Source of the DNA: Arthrobacter bambusae
Lineage (GTDB): Bacteria > Actinomycetota > Actinomycetes > Actinomycetales > Micrococcaceae
Assembly (NCBI RefSeq): GCF_030812595.1
Contig: NZ_JAUSSZ010000004.1
Coordinates: forward strand, 186,001 to 250,000
DNA: 64,000 bases
Direction of reading: 5' to 3'
Shown piece after piece: positions 9,628-19,137 of this stretch (positions within the stretch are counted from its first letter, which is position 1; the number at the start of each line of letters is the position of its first letter). The position numbers and the translations under genes were made by a program. The notes under the pieces were generated by a model. That model saw only the letters and a program-made list of their open reading frames with translations. It was not told where the DNA came from and did not search any database.

Positions 9628-10361
9628 GCGAGTTCGTTTCAGGAACCCTGACTGCGAAGAACATCCACCTGTCCTTCGGGTCCAACCGTGTCCTGCGCGG
9701 CATCGACCTGCACGTCGAGAAGGGCACCACGGCTTCCGTGATCGGCCCTTCCGGTTCGGGGAAATCCACGCTCCTGCGGGTCATGAACCGGCTGATCGAA
9801 CCCGAACAGGGCGACATTTTGCTCGATGGCCGTTCGGTGCTCAAGGACAATCCGGATGAACTGCGCCGGCGGATCGGGATGGTTTTCCAGCAGTTCAACC
9901 TGTTCCCGCACAAGACAGTCGCGGAAAATGTCTCGCTCGCACTCCGGAAACTCCGCGGCATGTCCAAGGAGCAGGCGCGGGAGGATGCACTGGCCCAACT
10001 GGACCTCGTGGGACTCAAGCACAAGGCGGACGCCCGGCCGGCCAATCTTTCCGGCGGCCAGCAGCAGCGGGTGGCCATTGCCCGCGCGCTTGCCATGAAG
10101 CCAGAGGTCATGTTCTTCGACGAGGCAACATCGGCCTTGGACCCTGAGCTGGTCAAGGGCGTGCTCGCGCTCATGACGGATCTGGCTAAGGGCGGAATGA
10201 CCATGGTGGTGGTAACCCACGAAATGGGCTTCTCGAGGAACGTTTCCGACACCGTGACGTTCATGGATGGCGGCGTCGTCGTCGAGACCGGATCGCCGGA
10301 ACAACTCTTTACCGAGCCCCGCACCGAGCGCCTGAAGGGCTTTCTTTCGGACGTGCTCTAG
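9624..10361 (+). CDS. polar amino acid ABC transporter, ATPase
   Basis: A 245-aa GlnQ-type ATPase energising the importer encoded just upstream. Walker [10 protein letters not shown], the signature [15 protein letters not shown], Walker [13 protein letters not shown] and the switch histidine in [10 protein letters not shown] are all present. Its ATG overlaps the permease stop (ATGA), indicating translational coupling. The unit is closed by a strong hairpin terminator 13 bp after the stop. It is clearly similar to GluA at 51.3 kb but diverged, so this is a second, separate amino acid importer. Confidence 0.94.
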   Translation: MSEFVSGTLTAKNIHLSFGSNRVLRGIDLHVEKGTTASVIGPSGSGKSTLLRVMNRLIEPEQGDILLDGRSVLKDNPDELRRRIGMVFQQFNLFPHKTVAENVSLALRKLRGMSKEQAREDALAQLDLVGLKHKADARPANLSGGQQQRVAIARALAMKPEVMFFDEATSALDPELVKGVLALMTDLAKGGMTMVVVTHEMGFSRNVSDTVTFMDGGVVVETGSPEQLFTEPRTERLKGFLSDVL

Positions 10362-10374
10362 CGCAGGCGCTAGG

Positions 10375-10413
10375 AAATCCCCGGCTTCCGGACTCCGGAA
10401 GCCGGGGATTTTT
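10375..10413 (+). terminator. rho-independent terminator after the amino acid ABC operon
   Basis: A perfect 17-bp stem (aaatccccggcttccgg, 10375-10391, pairing with 10395-10411) with a 3-nt loop is followed by a short T run. It sits between the convergent ATPase and GH3 genes and may act on both strands, but the T run is better on the plus strand. Confidence 0.9.
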
Positions 10414-10422
10414 CGTGCCGGG

Positions 10423-11703
10423 CTACTTCCCGGCTTTCACTCGAAGAACAGTCAATGCCGCGGCATCCACTGATTTGCGGAAGCCAGGATCGCTCTGCGC
10501 CCGCTGCAGGACATGGGCGTACATTGCGGGAACTGAAGCAGGGTCTGCGCACAGGACCATGGTTCCGCCCGCGCCGATGAAATTCGTTGCCCTGTCCCCC
10601 ACGCTCCATGGTGAAAGTTGCACGGCGTTGCACAAGTCATCGGACACGATGATCCCGGTGAATCCCGCGTCCGTCCGCAACATAGTGCGCATGATTATGG
10701 ATGAAAACGGCGCCACGTGGTCCGGATCGATCTTGTCGTAGTAGGCGTTGGAAATCATGACCCACCGCAGTCCGGCGTCGATCGCAGCCTTGAACGGCAT
10801 CAGGTAAGGATCCGTGCGGGTTGTTTCGGTGTCGTGGACATTCGCGCTGACGTCAGTGTTCAGGCTTACACGCCCCATTCCCGGAAAGTGCTTGGCCACC
10901 GGGGCCACCCCGGCGTCCCGCAGTCCGGCCGCCATGGCGATCCCGTGTGCGGACACAGTAGCCGGGGTGAAACCGTATTCGCGCTTGAACGCACCAATGG
11001 GCTTATTCGAGGAAGCAAACTCGGGGCCGGGAACCGTATCCAGTACAGGCCCCAGATCAACGTTCACTCCGGCCTGCAGGAGCTCGGACCCCCAGTTCCG
11101 GGCGTCGGCGCGTAGTTGATCGGGATTCACGTTGCCCTGGTCCAAGGCCGCAGGAAGGGGCGAGAACCCCGGTCCGTTGAGGACTTGGACGGCGCCGCCT
11201 TCTTGATCGGTCCCGACGGACAGCGGCAACCCACTGCTTGAGGCCGGGGAAATGGCCGCCCTCAGTCTTGCCACGACTGATGCCGTCCCCGCAACCCCCG
11301 CCTGGCTGCGACCGGCCAGGTAGATGTTGCCCACGTGGTTGTTCAAGAGATCAGCCACGGTGCCCGCATCGCTTCCGTCAGCCTTGGCTGCCACCATGAA
11401 CAACTGACCGACCCTTTGTTCCAGGGTCAGGTCCGCGAGCCGTTGTTCCGGCGTCGGGTGGGGAGGCGGGGGTAGCTCAGGCCGGGGCTGCCCAGAAGAA
11501 GCAGCCGGCGATCCAGCCGGCGGGGACGTGGGAACCTCCGGCATGGGAGCGGCCTGTGGGGTACCTGACGCCCGGGAGGGGCCGCCAGCGGCCCTGACCG
11601 CTGGGTCAGGGGTGTCGGCATGCGCAATTCCGGTAAATGCCCCCGCCATCAGGGCGAAGAGAATGAGCAGTGAAATTCTGGACGGCTTGAGCAGAAGAAT
11701 CAT
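10423..11703 (-). CDS. exported glycoside hydrolase family 3 (NagZ-like) protein
   Basis: A secreted protein of about 426 aa with a signal peptide ending near GIAHA, a Pro-rich linker, then a GH3 N-terminal barrel. The conserved KHFPG and the nucleophile segment IIVSDDL are present. The loop that in bacterial NagZ reads KHFPGHG...DSH and provides the general acid/base histidine here reads KHFPGMGRVSLNTDVS, so that histidine is not evident. It may hydrolyse muropeptide-type N-acetylglucosaminides by altered catalysis, or be a binding variant. A GTG at 11730 would extend the N-terminus by nine residues. That codon lies within the arm of a 14-bp inverted repeat, so I chose the ATG at 11703. It follows the heme operon on the same strand. 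Confidence 0.8.
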   Translation of the reverse strand: MILLLKPSRISLLILFALMAGAFTGIAHADTPDPAVRAAGGPSRASGTPQAAPMPEVPTSPPAGSPAASSGQPRPELPPPPHPTPEQRLADLTLEQRVGQLFMVAAKADGSDAGTVADLLNNHVGNIYLAGRSQAGVAGTASVVARLRAAISPASSSGLPLSVGTDQEGGAVQVLNGPGFSPLPAALDQGNVNPDQLRADARNWGSELLQAGVNVDLGPVLDTVPGPEFASSNKPIGAFKREYGFTPATVSAHGIAMAAGLRDAGVAPVAKHFPGMGRVSLNTDVSANVHDTETTRTDPYLMPFKAAIDAGLRWVMISNAYYDKIDPDHVAPFSSIIMRTMLRTDAGFTGIIVSDDLCNAVQLSPWSVGDRATNFIGAGGTMVLCADPASVPAMYAHVLQRAQSDPGFRKSVDAAALTVLRVKAGK

Positions 11704-11727
11704 CGCCTTGTCGACTCGATCGTTGCC

Positions 11728-11774
11728 CACAGCCTGCTCCCGCTCCAGGAGGCGCGTCTAGGGAGCAGGCTGTG
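11728..11774 (-). terminator. hairpin at the end of the heme operon
   Basis: Perfect 14-bp inverted repeat, cacagcctgctccc (11728-11741) against 11761-11774, with a 19-nt spacer, just past the hemL stop. No T run follows, so it could be a U-less terminator or processing hairpin. As RNA it would also bury the Shine-Dalgarno and the GTG at 11730 of the next gene. Confidence 0.55.
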
Positions 11775-11792
11775 AACATCGGAAATGCGCCG

Positions 11793-13124
11793 TTACACGG
11801 CGGTGGCTTCAGCGGCCGCCTTGGCTGCCGCGGGCAGCGCATCGAAGATCCGGTTCATGGCGGCGTCGTCATGGGCAGCGGACAGGAACCAGGCTTCGAA
11901 GACCGACGGCGGCAGGTAGACGCCGGAGTCCAGCATGGAGTGGAAGAACGGCGCATAACGGAAGGCCTCTTGGGCCTGCGCGTCGGCGTAGTTGTGGACG
12001 CCGCTGGCCGAAGTGCCGAAGGCCACGGAGAAGAGGTTCCCCGCGCGCTGGATCGAGTGGTCTACTCCGGCTGCGTCCAGCGCGGATGAGAGCGCTGCCG
12101 AGAGTTCCAGCGAGCGGGCATCCACAAAGCTGTAGACCTCCGGGGTCGCGAGTGTCAGCGTGGCAACGCCGGCGGCCATCGCCACCGGGTTCCCGGACAA
12201 GGTTCCGGCCTGGTACACCGGGCCCACGGGCGCGAGGTAATCCATGACGTCGGCGCGGCCGCCGAGTGCCGCCGTCGGCATGCCTCCGCCGATGACTTTG
12301 CCGAAGGTCAGCAAGTCGGGCATCCAGCCTTCCTGGGCGCCGGTGAGGCCCCAATAGCCCGCGTAGCCGGTGCGGAAGCCCGTGAGCACCTCGTCCAGGA
12401 TCAACAGCGCACCGTGCTCGCGGGTGATGCGGGACAGCCCTTCGTTGAAGCCTTCGTTCGGCGTGACGACGCCCATGTTCGCAGGTGCGGCTTCGGTGAT
12501 GACGGCCGCGATGTTGTTGCCGTGGGCAGCGAATGCGGCCTCCACCGCGCCGAGGTCGTTGTACGGCAGGACGAGGGTTTCAGCAGCGGCAGCTTCAGTG
12601 ACCCCGGCGGAGCCGGGCAGCGCCATGGTCGCAAGTCCCGAGCCGGCCGCGGCGAGGAGCCCATCGAGGTGGCCGTGGTAGCAGCCGGCGAACTTCACGA
12701 TCAGGTTGCGGCCAGTGAAACCGCGGGCCAAGCGTACGGCGGTCATGGTGGCCTCGGTGCCCGTGGACACCATGCGGATCCGTTCGACGGCGGACACGCG
12801 CTCCTTGACGATCGCTGCAAGGTTTGCCTCGTCGGGCGTGGAAGCGCCGAAGGACAAGCCGCGGTCGACGGCGGCATGGACGGCTTCGAGCACGGCAGGG
12901 TGCGCATGCCCCAGCAGCGCCGGACCCCATGAGCAGACGAGATCGACGTATTCGCGGCCATCCGCATCGGTCAGGTAGGGACCCTGCGCCGAAACCATGA
13001 ACTTCGGGGTGCCGCCGACGGATCCGAAGGCGCGCACCGGCGAGTTGACGCCGCCGGGCATCAGGGAACGGGCGCGGTCGAAGAGGAGGTCGGATGCAGG
13101 GGTGTTTGAAGTCATGGTGTCCAT
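11793..13124 (-). CDS. hemL: glutamate-1-semialdehyde 2,1-aminomutase
   Basis: Converts glutamate-1-semialdehyde to 5-aminolevulinate in the C5 heme pathway, with PLP and PMP cofactors. The 443-aa length is typical. Visible marks are the N-terminal [11 protein letters not shown], the STGTEATM cofactor-phosphate segment, DEVLTGFR and the Schiff-base lysine in [10 protein letters not shown]. It is the last gene of the leftward heme cluster, 32 bp after the flavin oxidoreductase gene. A second in-frame ATG three codons downstream (13115) is an alternative start. Its partner enzyme, glutamyl-tRNA reductase (HemA), is encoded divergently at the other end of the cluster. Confidence 0.96.
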   Translation of the reverse strand: MDTMTSNTPASDLLFDRARSLMPGGVNSPVRAFGSVGGTPKFMVSAQGPYLTDADGREYVDLVCSWGPALLGHAHPAVLEAVHAAVDRGLSFGASTPDEANLAAIVKERVSAVERIRMVSTGTEATMTAVRLARGFTGRNLIVKFAGCYHGHLDGLLAAAGSGLATMALPGSAGVTEAAAAETLVLPYNDLGAVEAAFAAHGNNIAAVITEAAPANMGVVTPNEGFNEGLSRITREHGALLILDEVLTGFRTGYAGYWGLTGAQEGWMPDLLTFGKVIGGGMPTAALGGRADVMDYLAPVGPVYQAGTLSGNPVAMAAGVATLTLATPEVYSFVDARSLELSAALSSALDAAGVDHSIQRAGNLFSVAFGTSASGVHNYADAQAQEAFRYAPFFHSMLDSGVYLPPSVFEAWFLSAAHDDAAMNRIFDALPAAAKAAAEATAV

Positions 13125-13156
13125 TCTTTCAGGGATTGGAGGTGGTTCAGGCGTGT

Positions 13157-14233
13157 TCAGTCGCCGGCGAGCAGCTCAGAGACCAAGGGCGCCACCAAAG
13201 TGCCGAAGAGTTCGATGCAACGCATCATGGATTCGTGGGGCAGCGTCCCGTTGCTGTATTTGAGGTCGAAACGGTCAACGCCGAGGTTCTGCTTGAGCAA
13301 GACGATCTTCCGGGCGACCGTTTCCGGGGAGCCGACATAGAGGGCCCCGGTGGGTCCGCACATGGCGTCGAACTCTCCCCTGGTTGCCGGTCCCCAACCG
13401 CGTTCGGCGCCGATGCGGTTGCGCTGGGCCAGCCAATGCGGGAAGAGCTCCTCCCGCGCCTGCTCATCGGTTGGAGCAACATAGCCGGGCGAGTGCGTGG
13501 CGATCTGCTGCATGGGGTGTCCGTATTTCCCCATGGCCTCGCGATAGAGCTCCACGAGCGGCGCAAAGCGGTGCGGTTCCCCGCCGATGATGGCGAAGAT
13601 GATCGGATAGCCGTACTGGGCGCAACGCAGCACCGACTCAGGCGTACCGCCCACCCCGATCCACGTTGGAAGCAAATGGTGTTCCAGCGGTGGAAAGACG
13701 CTCATTCCGTGCACGTTTGGCCTGGTGCGGCCTTCCCAATGCACGGGTTTCTGGGCCCGGACCTTGTCGAAGAGTTCCAGCTTTTCCTCGAACAAGACTT
13801 CGTAGTCCGCCAGGTCGAGCCCGAACAGGGGGAATGATTCCACGAAGGAACCGCGGCCCAACATCACTTCCGCACGACCATTGGAGAGCGCGTCAACGGT
13901 GGAGAATCGTTGGAAAACCCTGATGGGGTCATCGGAGCTGAGCACAGTGACCGCCGAACCGAGCTTGATCTGCGATGTCCGTGCCGCCGCGGCAGCGAGG
14001 AACACCTCCGGCGCAGAGACAGCGAAGTCACGCCGGTGGTGCTCCCCCACCCCGAAGGCATGAAGCCCGACGGCGTCCGCCAGTTCCGCTTCCGCCAGCA
14101 GCTCCCGCAATACCCGGGCGTGCGGTTTCGGGTTGCCGTCGACGTCCACCCCGGCGTCACCGAACGTGTTCAGTCCGAGGAGGATCTTCCCGGGACCGAC
14201 CGGAGCCGTGGGAGTGGAAGCCGGATCGCTCAT
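13157..14233 (-). CDS. LLM-class (luciferase-like) flavin-dependent oxidoreductase
   Basis: A 358-aa bacterial-luciferase-fold protein that probably uses FMNH2 or F420. [43 protein letters not shown] is the characteristic N-terminal half, followed by IGVGGTPES. The gene is embedded between hemB and hemL. Its ATG overlaps the hemB stop by one base (TGATG), and hemL follows after 32 bp, so it is co-transcribed and coupled with heme biosynthesis. Its function is unknown. A tetrapyrrole-related or peroxide-linked role is only an inference from position, and the substrate cannot be read from the sequence. Confidence 0.85.
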   Translation of the reverse strand: MSDPASTPTAPVGPGKILLGLNTFGDAGVDVDGNPKPHARVLRELLAEAELADAVGLHAFGVGEHHRRDFAVSAPEVFLAAAAARTSQIKLGSAVTVLSSDDPIRVFQRFSTVDALSNGRAEVMLGRGSFVESFPLFGLDLADYEVLFEEKLELFDKVRAQKPVHWEGRTRPNVHGMSVFPPLEHHLLPTWIGVGGTPESVLRCAQYGYPIIFAIIGGEPHRFAPLVELYREAMGKYGHPMQQIATHSPGYVAPTDEQAREELFPHWLAQRNRIGAERGWGPATRGEFDAMCGPTGALYVGSPETVARKIVLLKQNLGVDRFDLKYSNGTLPHESMMRCIELFGTLVAPLVSELLAGD

Positions 14234-15213
14234 CAGGACTCCTTGAGCCAGCGGGCAAGCTCGGACGCCCAGTACGTCAGCACCATGTCGGCGCCTGCCC
14301 GTTTGATGCCGAGCACGGATTCTGTGATGGCGCCGCGGCGGTCGATCCAGCCGTTCGCGGCAGCCGCTTCGATCATGGCGTATTCACCGGAGATTTGGTA
14401 GGCCGCCACGGGAACCGGGCTCATGGCGGCGACGTCGGCCAGGATATCGAGGTAGCTCATGGCGGGCTTGACCATCACCATGTCCGCGCCCTCTTCGAGG
14501 TCGAGTTCCACCTCGATGATGGCCTCGCGGCGGTTCGACGCGTCCATCTGGTAGGTGCGGCGGTCGCCTTTGAGCTGCGAATCAACGGCCTCGCGGAAGG
14601 GCCCGTAGAAGGCGGAGGCGTACTTGGCCGCATAGGCCAAGAGCGCGGTGTTCCGGTGTCCCGCTGCTTCCAGCGCTTGCCGGATGACGGCGATCTGGCC
14701 ATCCATCATGCCGGATGGCCCCAGGACGTGGGCACCGGCGTCGGCCTGCGCCACAGCCATCTGTGCATAGATTTCCAAGGTCGCGTCGTTGTCCACATAG
14801 CCGTTGGCGTCGAGGACACCGCAATGGCCGTGGTCCGTGAATTCGTCCAGGCATACGTCGCCCATGACCACGAGGTCATCGCCCACCTCGGCGCGGACGT
14901 CCCGGATGGCCTTGTTCAACACGCCGTCGGGATCCAGGGACGCCGTGCCACGGGCATCGCGGACCTCGGGGACACCGAAAAGCATGATGCCGCTGACACC
15001 GAGTTCCACGGCTTCTGCAGCCGCGCGCTTGAGCGAGTCGGTGGTGTGCTGCACAACTCCGGGCATGGAGCTGATCGGGGCCGGCTCGCTGAGTCCTTCG
15101 CGAATGAAGGCCGGCAGGATGAGGTCCGCCGGGGCCAGGCGGTGTTCGGCGGTCATGCGTCGCATGGCGGGTGTGGTGCGGAGCCGGCGGGGCCGGTGGT
15201 TTGGAAAGCTCAA
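14233..15213 (-). CDS. hemB: delta-aminolevulinic acid dehydratase (porphobilinogen synthase)
   Basis: Condenses two 5-aminolevulinates to porphobilinogen. It has the usual length (326 aa). The two active-site lysines are visible in [12 protein letters not shown] and [12 protein letters not shown]. The metal-site segment reads [14 protein letters not shown]. Zinc enzymes have three cysteines here, whereas this one keeps the first and last and has Asp in the middle. This mixed site is, to my knowledge, common in actinobacteria. The start overlaps the hemD stop (ATGA), and the downstream oxidoreductase overlaps its own stop, placing it in a tightly coupled operon. Confidence 0.97.
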   Translation of the reverse strand: MSFPNHRPRRLRTTPAMRRMTAEHRLAPADLILPAFIREGLSEPAPISSMPGVVQHTTDSLKRAAAEAVELGVSGIMLFGVPEVRDARGTASLDPDGVLNKAIRDVRAEVGDDLVVMGDVCLDEFTDHGHCGVLDANGYVDNDATLEIYAQMAVAQADAGAHVLGPSGMMDGQIAVIRQALEAAGHRNTALLAYAAKYASAFYGPFREAVDSQLKGDRRTYQMDASNRREAIIEVELDLEEGADMVMVKPAMSYLDILADVAAMSPVPVAAYQISGEYAMIEAAAANGWIDRRGAITESVLGIKRAGADMVLTYWASELARWLKES

Positions 15214-16103
15214 CTTTCGTTCCCTTCGGTTGCGAATACGGTGCGTAGGGCGGCCACGATGCCGGCGGGTGTGGGTTCCTTGGCGGTTGCCGCCACCGGA
15301 AGTCCGAGCGCGGCAGCCTCTGCCGCCGTCGAGCGCCCGATCGCGATGAAGCGGCAGTCTTCCAGCGGTGCCAGCGAAGCCTGGATGCGGCGGGCCGCGC
15401 TGGGCGAGGCTGCGACGACGGCGTGGAGGCGGCCGCGGGCAAGTTCGGCCCTTGCGGCTTCCGGGGTGAGCTGCGGCGCCCCGGATCCGTCCCCGGGTTG
15501 CCAGCCGTTCGCCGCTGCAAGGGTGGCAGTCAGACGCCGCTCGGCAACCGCCGGGTAATCCACGGTGTGGTAAGCCGTTACTGCCTGGACCACTGCGCCC
15601 TTGGCTTCGATCCCTGCCGCCAACACGTCGTCGGCGATGTCCGCTTGCGGCAAGAATACGCTGGCCGGGCCTGCGGGCCAGACCGAGACCAGTCCGGCGG
15701 CCGACTGGACATCGTCCGGCGCGAGGTCCACGGGGATGCCTTCCGCTTCGAGGACTCTCCGGCTCGACGGCCCGATCGTCGCAACCCTGACTGACTCAGG
15801 AATAATTCCCCTCAAGTCCAAGCGGCGCTCGGCTGCTTTTTCCTTCAGGGCGCGCACGGTAGTGATGCTGCTGACCACCAGCCAGCCATACGCTCCCGCG
15901 CGCAGCGCGTCCAATGCGACCTCGAGGGAATGCTGGTCGCGGGCACGCTCGAAGTCGATCAAGGGCAACAGGAGCGGCTCCGCACCTGCTCCGCGCAGGG
16001 CGTTGACAAGCGGGGCCGCACGATCCGGGCTGCGCGTCACAAGGACCCGGGCGCCTTCCAGTGCCCGGGCTTCCCCCGACTTCACTGCGCTGTGCCGTCC
16101 CAT
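15210..16103 (-). CDS. hemD: uroporphyrinogen-III synthase
   Basis: Cyclises hydroxymethylbilane with inversion of ring D. I start it at the ATG at 16103 (297 aa), which has aggaga just upstream. The open frame continues upstream antisense-like into hemC, and that part does not look coding. The two-domain HemD fold is indicated by [59 protein letters not shown] and the late [11 protein letters not shown] and [12 protein letters not shown]. HemD is poorly conserved in general, so the hemC-hemD-hemB context carries much of the weight. It lies 19 bp after hemC and overlaps the hemB start by four bases. Confidence 0.92.
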   Translation of the reverse strand: MGRHSAVKSGEARALEGARVLVTRSPDRAAPLVNALRGAGAEPLLLPLIDFERARDQHSLEVALDALRAGAYGWLVVSSITTVRALKEKAAERRLDLRGIIPESVRVATIGPSSRRVLEAEGIPVDLAPDDVQSAAGLVSVWPAGPASVFLPQADIADDVLAAGIEAKGAVVQAVTAYHTVDYPAVAERRLTATLAAANGWQPGDGSGAPQLTPEAARAELARGRLHAVVAASPSAARRIQASLAPLEDCRFIAIGRSTAAEAAALGLPVAATAKEPTPAGIVAALRTVFATEGNES

Positions 16104-16122
16104 GGTCTCCTGTTGGCTCCGG

Positions 16123-17124
16123 TTATCGGGAAGCGGCAAGATCTGTGATGTCCGCAGCGCCTGCGGCAAGCAGGAGCTCGGCGACTTCGATGCCCAGCAA
16201 GGTGGCGCCCACCTCAGTGAGTCCGTCGGTGGCCTTTTTCTCGCGCACGGACTTGCTCCCATCCACGGCGCAGACAACGGCTTCCAGGTACAGCATGCTG
16301 CCCTTGCGGTAAGCGTAGGCTCCCACGGGCGCGGCACAGCCGGCTTCCAGCCGTGCCAGCACGGCGCGCTCGGCGGTGACCGCCAGCCGGGTGTCTTCAT
16401 CGTTCAAAGCGGCCAAGGCCTGGGCGAGTACACCTTGGGAACCCTCGGCCGGTCCGGGCTGTCCGGGTGCGTCAGCCGTGCGGCACTCGATCGCGAGTGA
16501 ACCCTGTCCGGGGGCAGGAAGCATGACGTCGGTCCCAAAGAACTCTGTCACGACGTCGAGCCTGCTGATCCGTTCCAGGCCCGCCGCGGCGAGCACGACG
16601 GCGTCAAGGTCGCCGCTCTTTCCGGGAACCAGCGCTTCGGGCGCATTGCCGGCGAGCCCGGGAACGCGGCCCAGCCGGGTGTCCACATTGCCGCGGATGT
16701 CCACCACGTCGAGATCCGGACGGGCGGCGCGCAGCTGGGCAGCGCGGCGCGGCGATCCGGTGCCGACCTTTGCGCCGGCCGGAAGGTCCGCCAACTTGAG
16801 CCCGTCACGGGCGCACAAAGCATCGCGGACGTCGACGCGTTTGGGCGTTGCGGCAATCGTGAGTCCCGGTGCCGCACCTGTCGGGAGGTCCTTCAGCGAG
16901 TGCACAGCCACGTCGCACGCGTTCTCCAACAACGCGTCGCGGAGGGCGGCGACGAATACTCCGGTGCCGCCCATCTGGGACAGGGAACCCGTCCGGACAT
17001 CCCCTTCGGTCTTGATGTGCACCAGTTCAACGGGAAAACCGCCGACGGCGGCCAGCTGGTCCGCTGCCTGCTGGCTCTGGGTGAGGGCGAGCTTGCTCGC
17101 CCTGGTACCGATCCGAACGGTCAT
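16123..17124 (-). CDS. hemC: porphobilinogen deaminase (hydroxymethylbilane synthase)
   Basis: Polymerises four porphobilinogens on a dipyrromethane cofactor. In this 333-aa protein the N-terminus RIGTRASKLALTQSQ, the HSLKDLPT loop, GTGSPRRAAQL and the cofactor-attachment cysteine in LEAGCAAPVGAYA are all present, so the enzyme looks complete. Its ATG overlaps the hemH stop (ATGA). hemD follows after a short gap, making hemH-hemC-hemD-hemB a single coupled run. Confidence 0.97.
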   Translation of the reverse strand: MTVRIGTRASKLALTQSQQAADQLAAVGGFPVELVHIKTEGDVRTGSLSQMGGTGVFVAALRDALLENACDVAVHSLKDLPTGAAPGLTIAATPKRVDVRDALCARDGLKLADLPAGAKVGTGSPRRAAQLRAARPDLDVVDIRGNVDTRLGRVPGLAGNAPEALVPGKSGDLDAVVLAAAGLERISRLDVVTEFFGTDVMLPAPGQGSLAIECRTADAPGQPGPAEGSQGVLAQALAALNDEDTRLAVTAERAVLARLEAGCAAPVGAYAYRKGSMLYLEAVVCAVDGSKSVREKKATDGLTEVGATLLGIEVAELLLAAGAADITDLAASR

Positions 17125-18365
17125 TTCGCGCTGTCTCCTACGGGGTAGGCATCATGTCCGGTGCCGACCGTGGTGTCCGCACCCGCAATCGTGGGCTTCT
17201 CTCCGCGGAAGTTGGCGCAGCAGCCCGGACGGCAAATGTCATACCAAGGCCCCAGCCCGGTCATGGCGGGGCGATCGGCGATGTTGTTCTCCACTGTCCG
17301 CTCACAGATGAGGTCCACCAAGCCGGAAACGAACTTGCGGTGGGTTCCCGGGGTGGGCACCCGGGTCGCGGCGAGCCCGAGGTTCTTGCACGTTTCGAGG
17401 GCCTCGGTGTCGAGGTCCCAGGCGACTTCCATGTGGTCGGAGACGAAGCCAAGGGGAACGATCACGACGCCTTTTATCCCCTGCCCGGCCAGTTCCTCAA
17501 TGGCATCGTTGATGTCCGGCTCAAGCCACGGGACATGCGGGGCGCCCGAGCGGGACTGGTACACCAAGGACCACGGCGCGGTGAGCCCGGATTCGGCTTC
17601 GACTCGCCGAACCACCTCGGCGCCGGCGGCCAAGTGTTGGGCCACATATGCCGAGCCCTGCTCGAACTCGCGGGGCTCGGCGTCCGAGCGCCCTGCGGCT
17701 TCGGCGTCACGGGTCGGAATGGAGTGCGTTGCAAACAGGATGTGGACCGGGGCGTCCTGGAGGCCGGCCGCTGCCAGTTTCCCCTTGACCTCGGCAAGTC
17801 CTGCAGCCGTTCCTTCCACGAAGGGTTCGACGAAGCCTGGGTGGTCGAAGTACTGGCGGACCTTGTCCACCTCGAGTTTGCCGTCAAGGCCGGTTTCCGT
17901 CAGCGCGATGCCGATGTCCTCGCGGTATTGCCGGCAGCTGGAGTAGCAGGAGTAGGCACTGGTGGTGACCATCAGCAGCTTGCGGTGGCCCGCGTCGTAG
18001 GCGTCCTGGAGAGTCTGCGGAATGTAGGGATCCCAGTTGCGGTTTCCCCACAGCACAGGCAGGCTGATGCCCCGGGCTGCGAGTTCCGCCTCGATGGCAG
18101 CCTTCAGGTTCCTGTTTTGCTCGTTGATGGGGCTGATGCCGCCAAACGCGCGGTAGTGGTGGGACACCTCTTCCAGACGCTCGTCCGGGATGCCGCGGCC
18201 ACGGGTGACATTGCGCAGGAAGGGAATGACGTCGTCCTGGCCCTCGGGGCCGCCGAAGGAGGCGAGGAGGACGGCGTCGTACTCCTTGGGAGCCATGCGT
18301 CCGGCCTCGGTGACGTCATTGACCTCGGTGAGGCTGGCCGGCCCGGTGGAGTGGCGGCCGCTCAC
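17121..18365 (-). CDS. hemH: ferrochelatase (coproporphyrin type)
   Basis: Inserts ferrous iron into the porphyrin. With HemQ next door it most likely acts on coproporphyrin III (CpfC). The 414-aa frame contains VLLASFGGPEG, the HSIPTRD active-site histidine region and FVSDHMEVAWDLD. Cysteines in SAYSCYSSC and in the C-terminal ICRPGCCANF match the pattern that ligates the [2Fe-2S] cluster of actinobacterial ferrochelatases. The listed start is a GTG overlapping the hemQ stop. A methionine at codon 24 (18296, MAPKEYDAVLL) is an equally plausible start, because the first 23 residues are not conserved-looking. Confidence 0.95.
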   Translation of the reverse strand: MSGRHSTGPASLTEVNDVTEAGRMAPKEYDAVLLASFGGPEGQDDVIPFLRNVTRGRGIPDERLEEVSHHYRAFGGISPINEQNRNLKAAIEAELAARGISLPVLWGNRNWDPYIPQTLQDAYDAGHRKLLMVTTSAYSCYSSCRQYREDIGIALTETGLDGKLEVDKVRQYFDHPGFVEPFVEGTAAGLAEVKGKLAAAGLQDAPVHILFATHSIPTRDAEAAGRSDAEPREFEQGSAYVAQHLAAGAEVVRRVEAESGLTAPWSLVYQSRSGAPHVPWLEPDINDAIEELAGQGIKGVVIVPLGFVSDHMEVAWDLDTEALETCKNLGLAATRVPTPGTHRKFVSGLVDLICERTVENNIADRPAMTGLGPWYDICRPGCCANFRGEKPTIAGADTTVGTGHDAYPVGDSAK

Positions 18366-19063
18366 GCGAGAACCTCGGCGATCTCGGCGGCGGTGACGCG
18401 GCGGCCGGTGTAGAACGGGATTTCCTCGCGCACGTGGTTGCGGGCATCGGTGGCACGCAGGTGGCGCATGAGGTCCACCAGGTCAACGAGCTCGGGTGCT
18501 TCCAATCCGAGGATCCATTCCCAGTCCCCCAAAGCGAAGGAGGATACGGTGTTGGAGATGACCTGGGGGAAGTCGCGGCCCAGCATGCCGTGATCGCGCA
18601 GCATCTTTCCACGCTCTTCGGCGGGCAGGATGTACCACTCGTAGGAGCGGACGAACGGGTAAACGCACAGCCAGGTGCTGGGCTCGACGCCGCGGGCGTA
18701 GGCCGGGACGTGGTTCTTGGCGAATTCGGCTTCGCGGTGGACGCCCATGGCGGACCAGACAATCTCGGTGCCTGCGAACAGGGCGCTGCGGCGGATGTCA
18801 CGGACGGCCTGCTGCAGGGCCTCGGGCTTGGCTCCGTGGAGCCACACCATGATGTCGGCGTCGGAGCGCATCGCGGAGACATCGTAGCTTCCACGAAGGA
18901 CAACGCCGTCCTCGGAAAGCTTGGCAGCCAGCTGCTCGAAATCCTGGACAGCGTCGGCGCTGCGCATGACATCGCCCGACCGCTTGAACACGGTCCACAG
19001 CGTGAAGAACTGCTCTTCGGATTCGGCAGTTTTAGTGACAGATTCGGCGGAAGTGTGGCTCAT
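18362..19063 (-). CDS. hemQ: coproheme decarboxylase, HemQ (chlorite dismutase fold)
   Basis: Oxidatively decarboxylates coproheme III to heme b, the last step of the coproporphyrin pathway. The 233-aa protein has QFFTLWTVFKR, the RSYEWYIL segment and the heme-ligand region KMLRDHGMLGRDFPQV. I prefer the ATG at 19063. A GTG at 19108 would extend the frame, but it lies inside the arm of an 18-bp inverted repeat that would fold over it. The Shine-Dalgarno before the ATG is weak. The gene sits between hemY and hemH, and its stop overlaps the hemH GTG. Confidence 0.94.
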   Translation of the reverse strand: MSHTSAESVTKTAESEEQFFTLWTVFKRSGDVMRSADAVQDFEQLAAKLSEDGVVLRGSYDVSAMRSDADIMVWLHGAKPEALQQAVRDIRRSALFAGTEIVWSAMGVHREAEFAKNHVPAYARGVEPSTWLCVYPFVRSYEWYILPAEERGKMLRDHGMLGRDFPQVISNTVSSFALGDWEWILGLEAPELVDLVDLMRHLRATDARNHVREEIPFYTGRRVTAAEIAEVLA

Positions 19064-19096
19064 GGTACAAGTCTGCCCCGTGGATGCCGCTAAGTC

Positions 19097-19137
19097 GAAA
19101 TGCACCACTTCTACAATGCGTAGAAGTGGTGCATTTC
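19097..19137. promoter_or_regulatory. 18-bp perfect inverted repeat between hemY and hemQ
   Basis: The arms gaaatgcaccacttctac (19097-19114) and its exact complement (19120-19137) flank a 5-nt loop. The structure begins in the last codons of hemY, contains its stop, and ends 34 bp before the hemQ ATG. No T run follows, so it is not a standard terminator. It could be an mRNA processing or attenuation hairpin, or a DNA operator. Confidence 0.8.

Noticed and set aside
14610..14860. Loss of the middle zinc cysteine in HemB as evidence of an inactive enzyme
   Set aside because: Both catalytic lysines are intact, and the Cys/Asp/Cys metal site is, to my knowledge, a normal actinobacterial variant.
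16104..16400. N-terminal extension of hemD
   Set aside because: It overlaps hemC, is Trp/Pro/Arg-rich and lacks similarity to HemD. The ATG at 16103 has a good ribosome-binding site.
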